64,000 nucleotides of DNA from Flavobacterium frigidarium DSM 17623 (GTDB lineage Bacteria > Bacteroidota > Bacteroidia > Flavobacteriales > Flavobacteriaceae). Location of the stretch: the NCBI RefSeq assembly GCF_000425505.1, contig NZ_AUDO01000015.1, forward strand, positions 1-64,000. The letters run 5' to 3'. The translations under genes were made by a program, and so were the position numbers. Below the pieces are notes generated by a model. The model searched no databases and was not told where the DNA came from. It saw only the letters and a program-made list of their open reading frames with translations. This document shows positions 33,194-43,426 of this stretch, piece after piece (positions within the stretch are counted from its first letter, which is position 1; each line of letters opens with the position of its first letter).

Positions 33194-36100
33194 ATGAAAC
33201 TAAAATTTAAATGGATTTTCATGCTATTATTAGCAATGTCTGTACAGTTTTCGTTCGCTCAGGAGAAAACTATTTCAGGGGTGGTTTCGGACGCTACGGG
33301 TCCAATTCCCGGAGTCAATGTGATCATCAAAGGGACCAAAAGATCTGCTCAAACAGATTTTGACGGTAAGTATGCAATTAAAGCAAAGTCGGGTGAGACT
33401 TTAGTATTTTCTTATTTAGGCATGAATGATTCTTCTGTTACAATAGGAGCTTCAAATTCAATTAATGTAAAGATGACATCTTCATCTCAGGACCTTGATG
33501 AGGTTATAGTTGTTGCTTATGGAACAACTACTAAAGAAGCCTTCACAGGTGCTGCTAGTGTGGTAAGTGCTGAGAAGCTTGAGTTGAGAGCTTTAACGTC
33601 TCCTATAGCAGCCATTGAAGGTAATGTGACAGGAGTTCAGTTTACTTCTGCTTCAGGTCAGCCAGGATCTTCACCAGGTATAGTAATTAGAGGTGTAGGT
33701 ACATTGAATGGTAGTTCAGATCCATTAATCATTTTAGATGGAGTAGATTTTCAAGGAGGTTTAAACACTATCAATCAAGATGATATCGCTTCATTGACGG
33801 TACTTAAAGATGCAGCTTCAACTTCTCTTTACGGTTCGCGTGCAGCAAATGGAGTTGTAATTATTACAACTAAAAAGGGTAAAAAAGGTCGTGGTATTAC
33901 TGTAAATGCTACTAGTCAATTTGGTGTTATAACTAAAGGTATTGATGAGTATGATGCAGTTAATCCTGGGCAGTATTATGAGTTGATGTTTCAAGCATAT
34001 AAAAATACTTTAACTGGTGCTAATGCAGGAGCTACTGCTGCTGCAAATATCTTCAATCGTTTGGGGAGAAATCCTTTTAATGTTCCTAATGATCAAATAG
34101 TAGATGCAAATGGTGTATTAAATCCAAATGCGAAAGTAATTGCTAAAGACCTAAACTGGTACGATGCATTAGAAAGAACAGGTACGAGACAAAATCATTC
34201 GATCAATGTTTCTGGCGGTGGTGATAATCACACGGTATTTTTATCTGTTTCGGATTTAGAGGAAAAAGGATATGTAATTGAAAGTGATTACAAAAGAACG
34301 ACAGGTCGATTGAGTGGTACTTTTAAACCAAAAGAATGGTTGTCTTTAGGTGGTAATTTAAGTTTTACAGATGAGGTAAGTAGTGGTCCAGCTTCCAGAG
34401 GAGCTAGCGTTGCAAATGTATTTTCTTTTGCCAAAGATATGGGGTCGATTTATTCACCTTACTTATTAGATCCTGTAACAGGTCAATATATTTATGACGA
34501 AGCCGGTAATGTAAGATGGGACAGAGGGGAAAGTATATCTGATCTTGGAATTCAATCTAGACCAACAAATGTGGGGCGTAATGCTATTGAAGAGGCTATC
34601 TTAAATGTAAATTCAACTAAAAGAAATAATATTGGTTACAGGTTTAATGCCGATTTAACGATTGTTGAAGGTTTAGGTTTAGCTCTTGTATACGGTCAAG
34701 ATACTCAATCAGGTGTTACTAAAAGTTATGAAAATGCTTTTGTAGGAGATGGTGCTGGATCTAATGGTAGATTAGATGACAGTCGTTTCACAAGAAACGT
34801 AGAAAATTTCAGTCAAGTTTTTTCTTATAAAAAATCTATAGCTAATCATAATTTTGATGTGATATTAGGACATGAAAGTTTTAATAGAAAATTCAATAAC
34901 AATAGAGCATTTAAAACGAATCAAACAGTTACTGGAATTTATGAGTTAGATAACTTTTCTGTAATCTCAGCAGCAAGTGGTAGTAGCACTGATTATAGAC
35001 TAGAAGGTTTTTTTGCAAGACTTAACTACGATTTGAGTAATAAGTATTATTTGAGTGGAAGTGTTAGAAGGGATGGTTCATCTGTATTTACAAATAATAA
35101 ATGGGGTACATTTTATTCTGTAGGTGGATCTTGGAGAATTAACAAAGAGGATTTCCTTAAAGATGTTTCATTTGTAAATGATTTAAAATTAAGAGGGTCT
35201 TACGGAGAAGTAGGAAATGATAATCTATTAAGTAATGGTTCAAGAAATTACTATATTTCTCAGCCGTTATATGGTATCTATCCTAATGCTGGTGCTCCTG
35301 GCCTTTACTGGAATACAACTGGTAATGCAGATCTTAAGTGGGAAAAATCTACTAGTTGGGATGTTGCATTAGAATTCGGATTATTTAACAATCGCGTATC
35401 TGGATCATTTGAATTTTACAAAAAACAAACTTCTGATTTATTGTACAATGTGCCTATTCCTGCATCAGAAGGTCAAATTGAAGCGCCTAATAATATTGGA
35501 GACATGTACAATCAAGGTTTTGAACTTGGTCTAAACTTAGGTGTAATAAGAGCTAAAGATTTTTCTTGGGACTTAGGTTTACAAGCTTCTACACTTAAAA
35601 ACGAAGTTACGAATCTTCCTAGCCCGTTTGTTACTGGTTCTAAACGTTGGGAAGTGGGACGTTCTAGGTTTGATTATTTTCTTTATGATTTTGCAGGAGT
35701 TGACCCAACTAATGGGGATGCTTTATATAATATGTATGAGGAAATTGACGGTGTTGTAGGTGTACCTGTATTAAACGAGGATGGAACACAAAAAACTTCA
35801 AACAGTTGGAACACAGCAGGAAAAGGTTATGTAGGAGAAAGTTCTCTACCTGATTTAATTGGTTCTATTTCTAATAGCTTCAAATTTAAAAATATGGATC
35901 TTAGTTTCTTATTTACTTATCAATTAGGTGGTAAAACTTTAGATTATGGATATGCAAATTTAATGCATGAAGGAGATTATGGAGCTGCTTTGCATCCTGA
36001 TGCTCTTAATGCTTGGAAAAATCCAGGGGATATAACAGATGTTCCTAGATTGCAAAATGGTAATACAAATTTATCTCCTACTTTATCTTCTAGATGGCTT

Positions 36101-36334
36101 ACAGATTCAGATTACATAGCTCTTAGAAACGTAACATTTTCATATAGTTTGACTAAAGCGGTGTCTGATAAAATTGGAATGGATAAGCTGAAATTTTTCG
36201 TTTCAGGAGAGAACATGTTCATAGCAGCTAAGAGAACTGGTTTGGATCCACAGTATAATCTTGCTGGTACGCCAGATGGTACTGATTATAATCCAAATAG
36301 AGTAATATCTTTTGGTGTTAATGCAACTTTTTAA
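33194..36334 (+). CDS. SusC/RagA-family TonB-linked outer membrane protein 1
   Basis: 1046 residues from ATG 33194 (MKLKFKWIFMLLLAMSVQFS); an ATG at 33161 would add 11 residues before the signal peptide. After the signal peptide comes a carboxypeptidase-like regulatory domain (KTISGVVSDATGPIPGVNVI), the TonB plug (LDEVIVVAYGTTTKEAFTGA, then RGVGTLNGSSDPLIILDGVD) and a barrel ending in VISFGVNATF. The strand-ending Phe is typical. It imports a nutrient oligomer together with SusD 30 bp downstream. There are no glycan enzymes or sigma factors next to it, so the ligand is unknown. Confidence 0.95.
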   Translation: MKLKFKWIFMLLLAMSVQFSFAQEKTISGVVSDATGPIPGVNVIIKGTKRSAQTDFDGKYAIKAKSGETLVFSYLGMNDSSVTIGASNSINVKMTSSSQDLDEVIVVAYGTTTKEAFTGAASVVSAEKLELRALTSPIAAIEGNVTGVQFTSASGQPGSSPGIVIRGVGTLNGSSDPLIILDGVDFQGGLNTINQDDIASLTVLKDAASTSLYGSRAANGVVIITTKKGKKGRGITVNATSQFGVITKGIDEYDAVNPGQYYELMFQAYKNTLTGANAGATAAANIFNRLGRNPFNVPNDQIVDANGVLNPNAKVIAKDLNWYDALERTGTRQNHSINVSGGGDNHTVFLSVSDLEEKGYVIESDYKRTTGRLSGTFKPKEWLSLGGNLSFTDEVSSGPASRGASVANVFSFAKDMGSIYSPYLLDPVTGQYIYDEAGNVRWDRGESISDLGIQSRPTNVGRNAIEEAILNVNSTKRNNIGYRFNADLTIVEGLGLALVYGQDTQSGVTKSYENAFVGDGAGSNGRLDDSRFTRNVENFSQVFSYKKSIANHNFDVILGHESFNRKFNNNRAFKTNQTVTGIYELDNFSVISAASGSSTDYRLEGFFARLNYDLSNKYYLSGSVRRDGSSVFTNNKWGTFYSVGGSWRINKEDFLKDVSFVNDLKLRGSYGEVGNDNLLSNGSRNYYISQPLYGIYPNAGAPGLYWNTTGNADLKWEKSTSWDVALEFGLFNNRVSGSFEFYKKQTSDLLYNVPIPASEGQIEAPNNIGDMYNQGFELGLNLGVIRAKDFSWDLGLQASTLKNEVTNLPSPFVTGSKRWEVGRSRFDYFLYDFAGVDPTNGDALYNMYEEIDGVVGVPVLNEDGTQKTSNSWNTAGKGYVGESSLPDLIGSISNSFKFKNMDLSFLFTYQLGGKTLDYGYANLMHEGDYGAALHPDALNAWKNPGDITDVPRLQNGNTNLSPTLSSRWLTDSDYIALRNVTFSYSLTKAVSDKIGMDKLKFFVSGENMFIAAKRTGLDPQYNLAGTPDGTDYNPNRVISFGVNATF

Positions 36335-36363
36335 AGTAGAATTATTAAATAAAAAATAAACAA

Positions 36364-37977
36364 ATGATACAGAAAAAATATAAATTACTACTTGCATTGT
36401 CAATGTTGACGATTGTAAGTTGTACGGATACATATCTTGATACGGTGCCGACCGATTCTATAGCAGAAGATGCAGCATTGTCTACTCCAGAAAACATGGC
36501 TCTTGTGTTAAATGGGTTGCACAGACAAATGTATGCTCAGTCTACTTTGACTGGTGCTACAAGCAGTAGATCAGGTGAAAGTCATTTTATACCTGCTTTA
36601 GATGCAGTTGGTGGAAATATAATTCATTCGTCTCCTGGGAATGGATGGATGACTGCTGATCTAAAATGGAACAGTCATACGCTACCAACCTCTGGGACCA
36701 ACTTTAATTTTTGGTTCCAAAGATATCACTTTATACAGAGTTCAAATGCTATAATAAGTAAAGTTGATGAGTCTAGTTTTCCTGTAACTCCGCAACTTAA
36801 TAATGTTTTAGGACAAGCTTATGCTTACCGTGCTTGGTCTTATTTAAGATTAGTTACTACTTTTTCTAAAGGATATCTTGTAGGAAATCCTGCAACAGAT
36901 CCGGGAGTTCCATTATTGCTTACTGCTGGTACTCCTTATGTGGGGGCTGCAAGAGGAACAGTGCAAGAAGTTTATACTCAAATGGAAAAAGACATTGACC
37001 AGTCAATAGCTTATCTTAAAAATGCAAGTAGCCCTGATAATAAATCTAACATTTCAATAAATGCAGCTTACGGTATTAAAGCACGTATCGCGTTGTCAAG
37101 AGGAAATTGGTCTGTGGCGGCTGCTAATGCAGCACTTGCTAGAACTGGTTTTCCATTGTTAAATGAAACTCAGTGGGACTCAGGATTCAATACTTATGAT
37201 TTGCCGGAAGTTATCTGGGGAGGACGTGTAATTGATGCTGAATCTGCTTTCTTTTCATCTTACTTTTACTATGTCGCTTTTGCTTTTAATGGTAGTCAAA
37301 ATAGAAGTAATCCTAAACTTATTAGCAAAGAATTATATGACGCAATTCCTGCTACAGATTTTAGAAATAAAGAATGGTTGCCTAAAGCGCCTAATACAAA
37401 TGGAGCTGCATCTAATGGTCAAGGTGGAAGTTTTACAACGGATCCAAATTACAGTGATAAAGCATCTTTCGACGCTGCAAAAGCTGCAATTATTGCTAAA
37501 TATGGAGCGACAAGTGGACACAATACACATCCTTATATGAACGTTAAGTTCAAGCAAAAAAATCCTGGTTCTATTGATCCTGATGATGTAATCTACATGC
37601 GTTCTGCTGAAATGTACTTGATTGAAGCTGAAGCTAAAGCTATGATGAATGATATCGCTGGTGCTCAATTAGTTTTACAAGCTTTTGGTAAATCAAGAGA
37701 CACGGCATATAACTCAAGTATCTACACTACCAAAACAGCTCTTATGGACCATATCAAATGGCAAAGAAGAGTTGAGTTGTGGGGAGAAGGATTCAGTTTC
37801 CATGATCAAATTAGATGGGACGAGGGTATCGATCAATCCAAATCTGGTGCTTCTTTAGTATTGTACGGTGATGGATTTATGCAAGCAAAACCTTCTGTTA
37901 ATAATAATTGGATATGGAAAATTCCTCAGCAAGAACTTGACGCAAATCCATTTCTCACAAATGCTGATCAAAATTAA
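36364..37977 (+). CDS. SusD/RagB-family nutrient-binding lipoprotein 1
   Basis: 537 residues, lipobox MLTIVSCTDT. The RagB/SusD fold is seen in the N-terminal TYLDTVPTDSIAEDAALSTP, LGQAYAYRAWSYLRLVTTF and the C-terminal DVIYMRSAEMYLIEAEAKAM and WQRRVELWGEGFSFHDQIRW. It is the lid and surface binding partner of SusC 1, whose gene precedes it by 30 bp. A terminator at 38049 ends the transcript. Confidence 0.95.
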   Translation: MIQKKYKLLLALSMLTIVSCTDTYLDTVPTDSIAEDAALSTPENMALVLNGLHRQMYAQSTLTGATSSRSGESHFIPALDAVGGNIIHSSPGNGWMTADLKWNSHTLPTSGTNFNFWFQRYHFIQSSNAIISKVDESSFPVTPQLNNVLGQAYAYRAWSYLRLVTTFSKGYLVGNPATDPGVPLLLTAGTPYVGAARGTVQEVYTQMEKDIDQSIAYLKNASSPDNKSNISINAAYGIKARIALSRGNWSVAAANAALARTGFPLLNETQWDSGFNTYDLPEVIWGGRVIDAESAFFSSYFYYVAFAFNGSQNRSNPKLISKELYDAIPATDFRNKEWLPKAPNTNGAASNGQGGSFTTDPNYSDKASFDAAKAAIIAKYGATSGHNTHPYMNVKFKQKNPGSIDPDDVIYMRSAEMYLIEAEAKAMMNDIAGAQLVLQAFGKSRDTAYNSSIYTTKTALMDHIKWQRRVELWGEGFSFHDQIRWDEGIDQSKSGASLVLYGDGFMQAKPSVNNNWIWKIPQQELDANPFLTNADQN

Positions 37978-38048
37978 CTGGTTTTAATACTAAAATTAGA
38001 GCTTAAACAGTTCTCAGTACATTAGAGTAATTAGTTTTAAATAAAGAA

Positions 38049-38078
38049 GAGGCTGTCTTATAAAGGCAGCCTCTTTTT
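38049..38078 (+). terminator. Terminator after susD 1
   Basis: GAGGCTG, loop, CAGCCTC followed by five T. The 500 bp from here to the next susC holds no gene; it is AT-rich and includes the shared leader at 38530-38578. Confidence 0.85.
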
Positions 38079-38578
38079 GCGTTTTGTAGTCTTGGAATTA
38101 TAGTGAGACTTATCGTGTCTTGCATTTCTCTAATAATTTTAAAAGCAAATAATGTCTAATTATTTTGTTAGAATTATTCCTTAGGTTTTTTTAAGGTAGT
38201 CTTGTTATAATAGTGGTGACATGGAAAAGATCCAAAATTAAGTAATGCTAATTTTCTCTTCAGAATATAGGTGAGGGTTTACAGGTACAACCTAGCTATA
38301 AATATACCTAAAGACATACAACTACTTATTCCAAAACATGAATACTCAATCAGCAACTAATTGTATTTTTAAAAGTGTTATCTTAATGTTATATTAAAGT
38401 TATTTAAAATAAAAACATTGAATATTTACTGCGTAATGACCGTTTTAAGTTTTAAATAACGTTAAAAACGACGAATTTGTTAAAATAGAGGTGGAAATTC
38501 ATAAATTTTATGATTTTAAAATTTTATTTTTAAGATATATTTATGATGTTTGTGCCAACTAATTCAAATTCATAAAAT

Positions 38579-41500
38579 ATGAGATTAAAATTCAAATGGA
38601 TTTTGACACTTTTAACAGTGTTAAGTATTCAGTTTTCTTTTGCACAAGAGAAAACAATTTCAGGAATTGTAACAGATAATACAGGTCCACTACCGGGTGT
38701 TAATGTAATTGTCAAAGGAACTATAAAAGGGGTGCAAACTGACTTTGATGGTAAGTATTCTATAAAGGCAAATACTGGTGATGTACTAGTGTTTTCATTT
38801 ATTGGACTAAAAGAATCATCGGCTAAGGTTGGATCATCAAGTTCTATTAACATGACGATGGAAAGTGGAGTGTCTTTAGACGAAGTTGTTGTTGTAGGAT
38901 ATAGTTCTACTACAGATAAAGCTTTTACAGGTACCTTCAAACAAATTAAGGCTGAAGTATTAGAACGTAAAAACGTTACTAATATTACGCAAGCTTTAGC
39001 TGGTGAGGTTGCTGGGGTAAGAGTTGTAAATACTTCTGGACAACCAGGATCAAACGCTACAGTAAAAATTCGTGGTATTGGTTCAGTTAACGCTAATTCT
39101 GATCCTCTATACGTTGTTGATGGAGTTCCGTTCTTAGGAAACTTAAGTTCAATCAACTTTTCAGATATAGAATCTACTACAGTGTTAAAAGATGCTTCTG
39201 CTACAGCTATTTATGGTTCTAGAGGTGCAAATGGTGTAATTCTTATTACTACTAAAAAAGGTAGAGCTGGTGGGTCTTACATTCAAGTAGAGACTAAACT
39301 TGGAAATAACGTTGCGTTATTGCCAAGATATAAAACTATAAAATCTGCAGATGAGTACATTGCACTAGGTTGGGAATCTTTGTATAATCAAGGTGTGATA
39401 AATGGTAATGCTGACCCAATTGGATATGCAAATACAAATTTATTCTTGGAGAATGGTTTAGGTGGACAACAATATAACTCATGGAATGTAAGTAATGGTG
39501 GGGAACTAATTGACCCAGTTACGCGCACCGTTAGAGCAGATGTTACTAAAAAATATACACCAGAAAATTGGGAAGATTATGCTTTCCAAGCTTCTATTAG
39601 ATCTGAAACTAATTTAACATTAGGTGGAGGTGAAGGAAAAACGAACTATTTTAGTTCATTTGGGTATTTGAAAGATAAAGGATATTCAATCAACTCTGAC
39701 TTTGAACGTTTATCTACACGTCTAAGTGTAAACCATGAAGTGAAAGATTGGTTAAAAGGTGGAATTAATTTTGGGTACTCTTACTCTAAATCAAATAATA
39801 ACGGACAGTCTTCAGATTCAGGAAGTGTGTTTTGGTTTGCAGATAATATGCCTTCTATCTACCCATTGTTTGAAAGAAATACAGATGGATCAATTATACA
39901 AGATCCAATATACGGTGGTAACAAATATGATTACGGTGAAAACGGTAGACGTTTTGGTGGATTAACAAATGCGATTTCTGATGCTACAAGAGAAATTGAC
40001 AAAACAGGTAGACACGAACTTAATATGAATGTTTCATTCGATATTAAATTTGCTAAATCTTTAACTTTCGAAAACAGAATTGGAGCACAATATTACAACT
40101 CTTCAAGAGACAATAAAGGAGATGCATTTTATGGTAGCTCAGCGTCTCAAGGTGGTTCAATCTTCAAATCTAAAACAGAGTTTTTAAACTATAATGTATT
40201 GAATTTATTACGTTACAAAACTAGATTCGGAGAAAGTTCATTAGAAGTTTTAGCTGCTCACGAAAATAATAAGTTGACTAATAATTATTTAAGTGCGTAT
40301 AGAACGAATCTGTTTGATCCTAATGGTTTAGAATTAAATAATGCTATTGTTCAACAAAGTTCTAATTCTTATGTTGACAAGAGTTCATTGGAAAGTTACT
40401 TTGGACAAATTAACTATGATTACAAAGACACTTACTTCCTATCTGGAACAGTAAGAAGAGATGGTAGTTCTAAATTTGTTAATAATAAATGGGGAACTTT
40501 TGGTTCAGTAGGAGCGTCGTGGATTATCTCTAACGAATCATTCATGGAGAATCAAAAATTATTTAGTTTCTTAAAAGTAAAAACTAGTTATGGTATCACA
40601 GGAGAGCAAGGTGTTCAAGATGCAAATGGTAACTTATCATATTATCCTGGTAAAGATACATACAGTATCAATAATTTAAATGATCAAGCTTCTCTTGGAG
40701 ATTACTACAAAGGTAATCCAGATTTAACATGGGAAAAATCAAATCAGTTTCAGGCTGGAGTTGAATTTGGTTTAGGTAAATATTTAGATGTTGCTGTAGA
40801 TTATTATTCTAAAAACACAAAAGACTTAATTTTTGATAGAAGAGTAGGTCCATCTTTAGGTTATGCATTAATACAGGTGAATGATGGCCAATTATTAAAC
40901 CGTGGTTTAGAATTTGATGTTACTGCACACGTTTTAAAAGGTGATGACTATTCAATTGATTTCTCTGTAAATGGGGAGTTGCCTAAAAATGAATTGTTGA
41001 AAATGCCAATTGATCCTGCTACAGGAGAACAAAAAATTATTGACATAAGCGGTAATTACGGAAGAGCTGCAGGAAAATCTTTGTATGACTTTTATGTAAG
41101 AGAATGGGCAGGAGTTGACGTGCAAACGGGAGCGCCACAGTGGAACGCTTATTACTATGATGCTAATGGTAACGGTGCTCAAGATACAGGAGAAGCATTT
41201 ATTAAGTCATTGTATGATTATGGAGTGCAAAATCCTAATAATGTTTCTGGAATCGTGGAAACTACTACTAATAATTATGCTGATGCCGCTACAAAATTCA
41301 TTGGTAAGTCAGCTATTCCTGCAGTTAGAGGAGCTTTCACTTTAAGCACAAAATACAAAGCATTTAGTTTAAGCACTCAGTTTTTATATAGCTTAGGTGG
41401 TTATTCTTATGACGGTGCTTATGCTCAATTAATGCACAGTGATTTAATTGGATCAAACAACTGGAGTGAAGATATTAGAAACAGATGGCAACAGCCTGGT

Positions 41501-41806
41501 GACATCACTAATGTTCCTCGTTTATCTAATAATGAAGATATAAGTGGAAATGGTGTGTCATCTAGATTCATTACTAAAGCTGATTATTTGTCTTTAAATA
41601 ACGTTAGAGTAGGATTCTCTATGCCAGATGACTTTTTGAAATCATTAAACATGTATTCTCTAGATGTTTATGTTTCAGGAGATAACTTATTATTATTCTC
41701 TCAAAGAGATGGATTTAACCCTTCTTCATCTTTATCAGGAGCTTCTAGTACTTATAGTTATTCTCCAATGTCTACTATCTCATTAGGATTGAAGGCTAAG
41801 TTTTAA
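38579..41806 (+). CDS. SusC/RagA-family TonB-linked outer membrane protein 2
   Basis: 1075 residues. Signal peptide (ILTLLTVLSIQFSFA), carboxypeptidase-like domain (KTISGIVTDNTGPLPGVNVI), plug (LDEVVVVGYSSTTDKAFTGT, RGIGSVNANSDPLYVVDGVP), and a barrel ending in SLGLKAKF. The N-terminal 120 residues are close to those of SusC 1, while the barrel differs, suggesting an old duplication with a changed ligand. Its susD partner begins 17 bp downstream. Confidence 0.95.
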   Translation: MRLKFKWILTLLTVLSIQFSFAQEKTISGIVTDNTGPLPGVNVIVKGTIKGVQTDFDGKYSIKANTGDVLVFSFIGLKESSAKVGSSSSINMTMESGVSLDEVVVVGYSSTTDKAFTGTFKQIKAEVLERKNVTNITQALAGEVAGVRVVNTSGQPGSNATVKIRGIGSVNANSDPLYVVDGVPFLGNLSSINFSDIESTTVLKDASATAIYGSRGANGVILITTKKGRAGGSYIQVETKLGNNVALLPRYKTIKSADEYIALGWESLYNQGVINGNADPIGYANTNLFLENGLGGQQYNSWNVSNGGELIDPVTRTVRADVTKKYTPENWEDYAFQASIRSETNLTLGGGEGKTNYFSSFGYLKDKGYSINSDFERLSTRLSVNHEVKDWLKGGINFGYSYSKSNNNGQSSDSGSVFWFADNMPSIYPLFERNTDGSIIQDPIYGGNKYDYGENGRRFGGLTNAISDATREIDKTGRHELNMNVSFDIKFAKSLTFENRIGAQYYNSSRDNKGDAFYGSSASQGGSIFKSKTEFLNYNVLNLLRYKTRFGESSLEVLAAHENNKLTNNYLSAYRTNLFDPNGLELNNAIVQQSSNSYVDKSSLESYFGQINYDYKDTYFLSGTVRRDGSSKFVNNKWGTFGSVGASWIISNESFMENQKLFSFLKVKTSYGITGEQGVQDANGNLSYYPGKDTYSINNLNDQASLGDYYKGNPDLTWEKSNQFQAGVEFGLGKYLDVAVDYYSKNTKDLIFDRRVGPSLGYALIQVNDGQLLNRGLEFDVTAHVLKGDDYSIDFSVNGELPKNELLKMPIDPATGEQKIIDISGNYGRAAGKSLYDFYVREWAGVDVQTGAPQWNAYYYDANGNGAQDTGEAFIKSLYDYGVQNPNNVSGIVETTTNNYADAATKFIGKSAIPAVRGAFTLSTKYKAFSLSTQFLYSLGGYSYDGAYAQLMHSDLIGSNNWSEDIRNRWQQPGDITNVPRLSNNEDISGNGVSSRFITKADYLSLNNVRVGFSMPDDFLKSLNMYSLDVYVSGDNLLLFSQRDGFNPSSSLSGASSTYSYSPMSTISLGLKAKF

Positions 41807-41823
41807 TTTTAAAATAAAGAAAA

Positions 41824-43311
41824 ATGAAAAAAAATATAAAATTAATTTTAACATTCTCAGCTGTATTAGTCTTTACTGCGTGTAGTGAAGATTATTTAGT
41901 AGCAGAGCCTACAGAGCTTGTCTCTTCTGATCAATTATCAGAGATTGCTGAGATTAAACCAGAAGCTGTGAATGCATTGCTCTCAGGTATTTACACTACT
42001 ATGTATACTGCTGGTTCTGGTGGTACTACAAGTCATGATGATTTCGGACAAAAAGGTTATGATATCTATACTGATATGCTTGCATCTGATATGGTGTTAG
42101 CAGGGTTGAACTATGGTTGGTATACTAATATTGTAAATTACCAAACAACTACCAATTTTACTGACCTTAATAATTACAAACCTTGGAGGTATTACTATAG
42201 AATTGTACTTTCTAGTAATCAAATTATTGAAGCTTTTGGTGGAAATGATGCTACACCAGAAACTGATGAAGCTAAGCACATAATTGGACAAGCAAAAGCA
42301 TTACGTGCCTATGCATATTTCTACTTAACACAGCTGTATCAAAAAGAATACATAGCTGATGAGTTGATTTTACCAATCTATACTGATACAAAGGTTCCAA
42401 ATCAGCCTAAGAGTTCTGCCGCTGATGTATATGCTTTAATGATTAAAGATTTAACTGAAGCAGAAACATTGCTAGCAACTTTTAAAAGAGACAATAAAAG
42501 TAGTTTAAATCAATCTGTAGCTCAAGGACTTCTAGCTTATGTTTATGGTGCACAACGTAATTACCAAAAAGTTATGGAAGTAACTAATAAAATTATTGCT
42601 AAGAATGAATTTCCTTTGACTACAGCATCACAACTAGTGGGCAAAGTAGATGCTGATGGTAAATTGCTTAATAGTGATTCAGGATTTAATAATGTTGCTA
42701 CAGCTAGTTGGATGTGGGGAGTTGATTTAACTGTTGCTAACGATTTAGATTTAGTATCGTGGTGGGGACAGGTTGACCGTTATACATATAGTTATGCTTG
42801 GGCTGGAGATCCAAAAACAATGGATAAAAAACTTCAAGATCAAATAAAAGATACTGATATTAGAAAAGGTCAATTTACTTCTATCGGTAGACCTTCTTTT
42901 AAATTCTTTGATCCAGCCAGAGTTATTGGAGGACAAAGAACAGTTACTACAGATTATGTATACATGAGAATTGAAGAAATGTATCTTTTAAATGCTGAAG
43001 CTAAAGCAATGTTAGGTAGTGATCAAGATGCTAGAACAATGCTTAAAACTTTACTTACAATTAGAGGAGTTGATGGTGCTTACCTAGACGCTTTAGCGGG
43101 AGTTGCTTTGCAAAAAGAGATTTACTTACAAACAAGAATTGAATTCTGGGGTGAAGGTAAAACTTACTTAGCAATGAAAAGAAACAAAGCAACTGTAACA
43201 AGAGGATCTAATCACTTGTATTTTGCAGGTGATAGTTTTCAATACAATGACGATAAGTTAACATTTGAGATTCCACAAAATGAGATTTTGAATAATCCAT
43301 TAATCAATTAA
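41824..43311 (+). CDS. SusD/RagB-family nutrient-binding lipoprotein 2
   Basis: 495 residues, lipobox VLVFTACSED. RagB/SusD landmarks: DYLVAEPTELVSSDQLSEIA, IIGQAKALRAYAYFYLTQLY, DYVYMRIEEMYLLNAEAKAM and RIEFWGEGKTYLAMKRNKAT. It partners SusC 2. Little overall identity with SusD 1 is seen beyond the family motifs, again pointing to different ligands. A terminator follows at 43334. Confidence 0.95.
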   Translation: MKKNIKLILTFSAVLVFTACSEDYLVAEPTELVSSDQLSEIAEIKPEAVNALLSGIYTTMYTAGSGGTTSHDDFGQKGYDIYTDMLASDMVLAGLNYGWYTNIVNYQTTTNFTDLNNYKPWRYYYRIVLSSNQIIEAFGGNDATPETDEAKHIIGQAKALRAYAYFYLTQLYQKEYIADELILPIYTDTKVPNQPKSSAADVYALMIKDLTEAETLLATFKRDNKSSLNQSVAQGLLAYVYGAQRNYQKVMEVTNKIIAKNEFPLTTASQLVGKVDADGKLLNSDSGFNNVATASWMWGVDLTVANDLDLVSWWGQVDRYTYSYAWAGDPKTMDKKLQDQIKDTDIRKGQFTSIGRPSFKFFDPARVIGGQRTVTTDYVYMRIEEMYLLNAEAKAMLGSDQDARTMLKTLLTIRGVDGAYLDALAGVALQKEIYLQTRIEFWGEGKTYLAMKRNKATVTRGSNHLYFAGDSFQYNDDKLTFEIPQNEILNNPLIN

Positions 43312-43333
43312 GTTTTGATTAACTGATCAATTA

Positions 43334-43359
43334 AACCCGCTTTCGAGCGGGTTTTTTGT
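43334..43359 (+). terminator. Terminator after susD 2
   Basis: AACCCGC, loop TTTCGA, GCGGGTT, then a T-run. Confidence 0.9.
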
Positions 43360-43426
43360 TTTCTATTGCTTTTTTAATTTACCTTTGGATTTTAATTGTA
43401 TTTTATCCAATCATATATTTCATCTC

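Noticed and set aside
38629..39156. 175-codon minus-strand frame inside susC 2
   Set aside because: Antisense to the signal, regulatory domain and plug of SusC 2, where coding evidence is strong.
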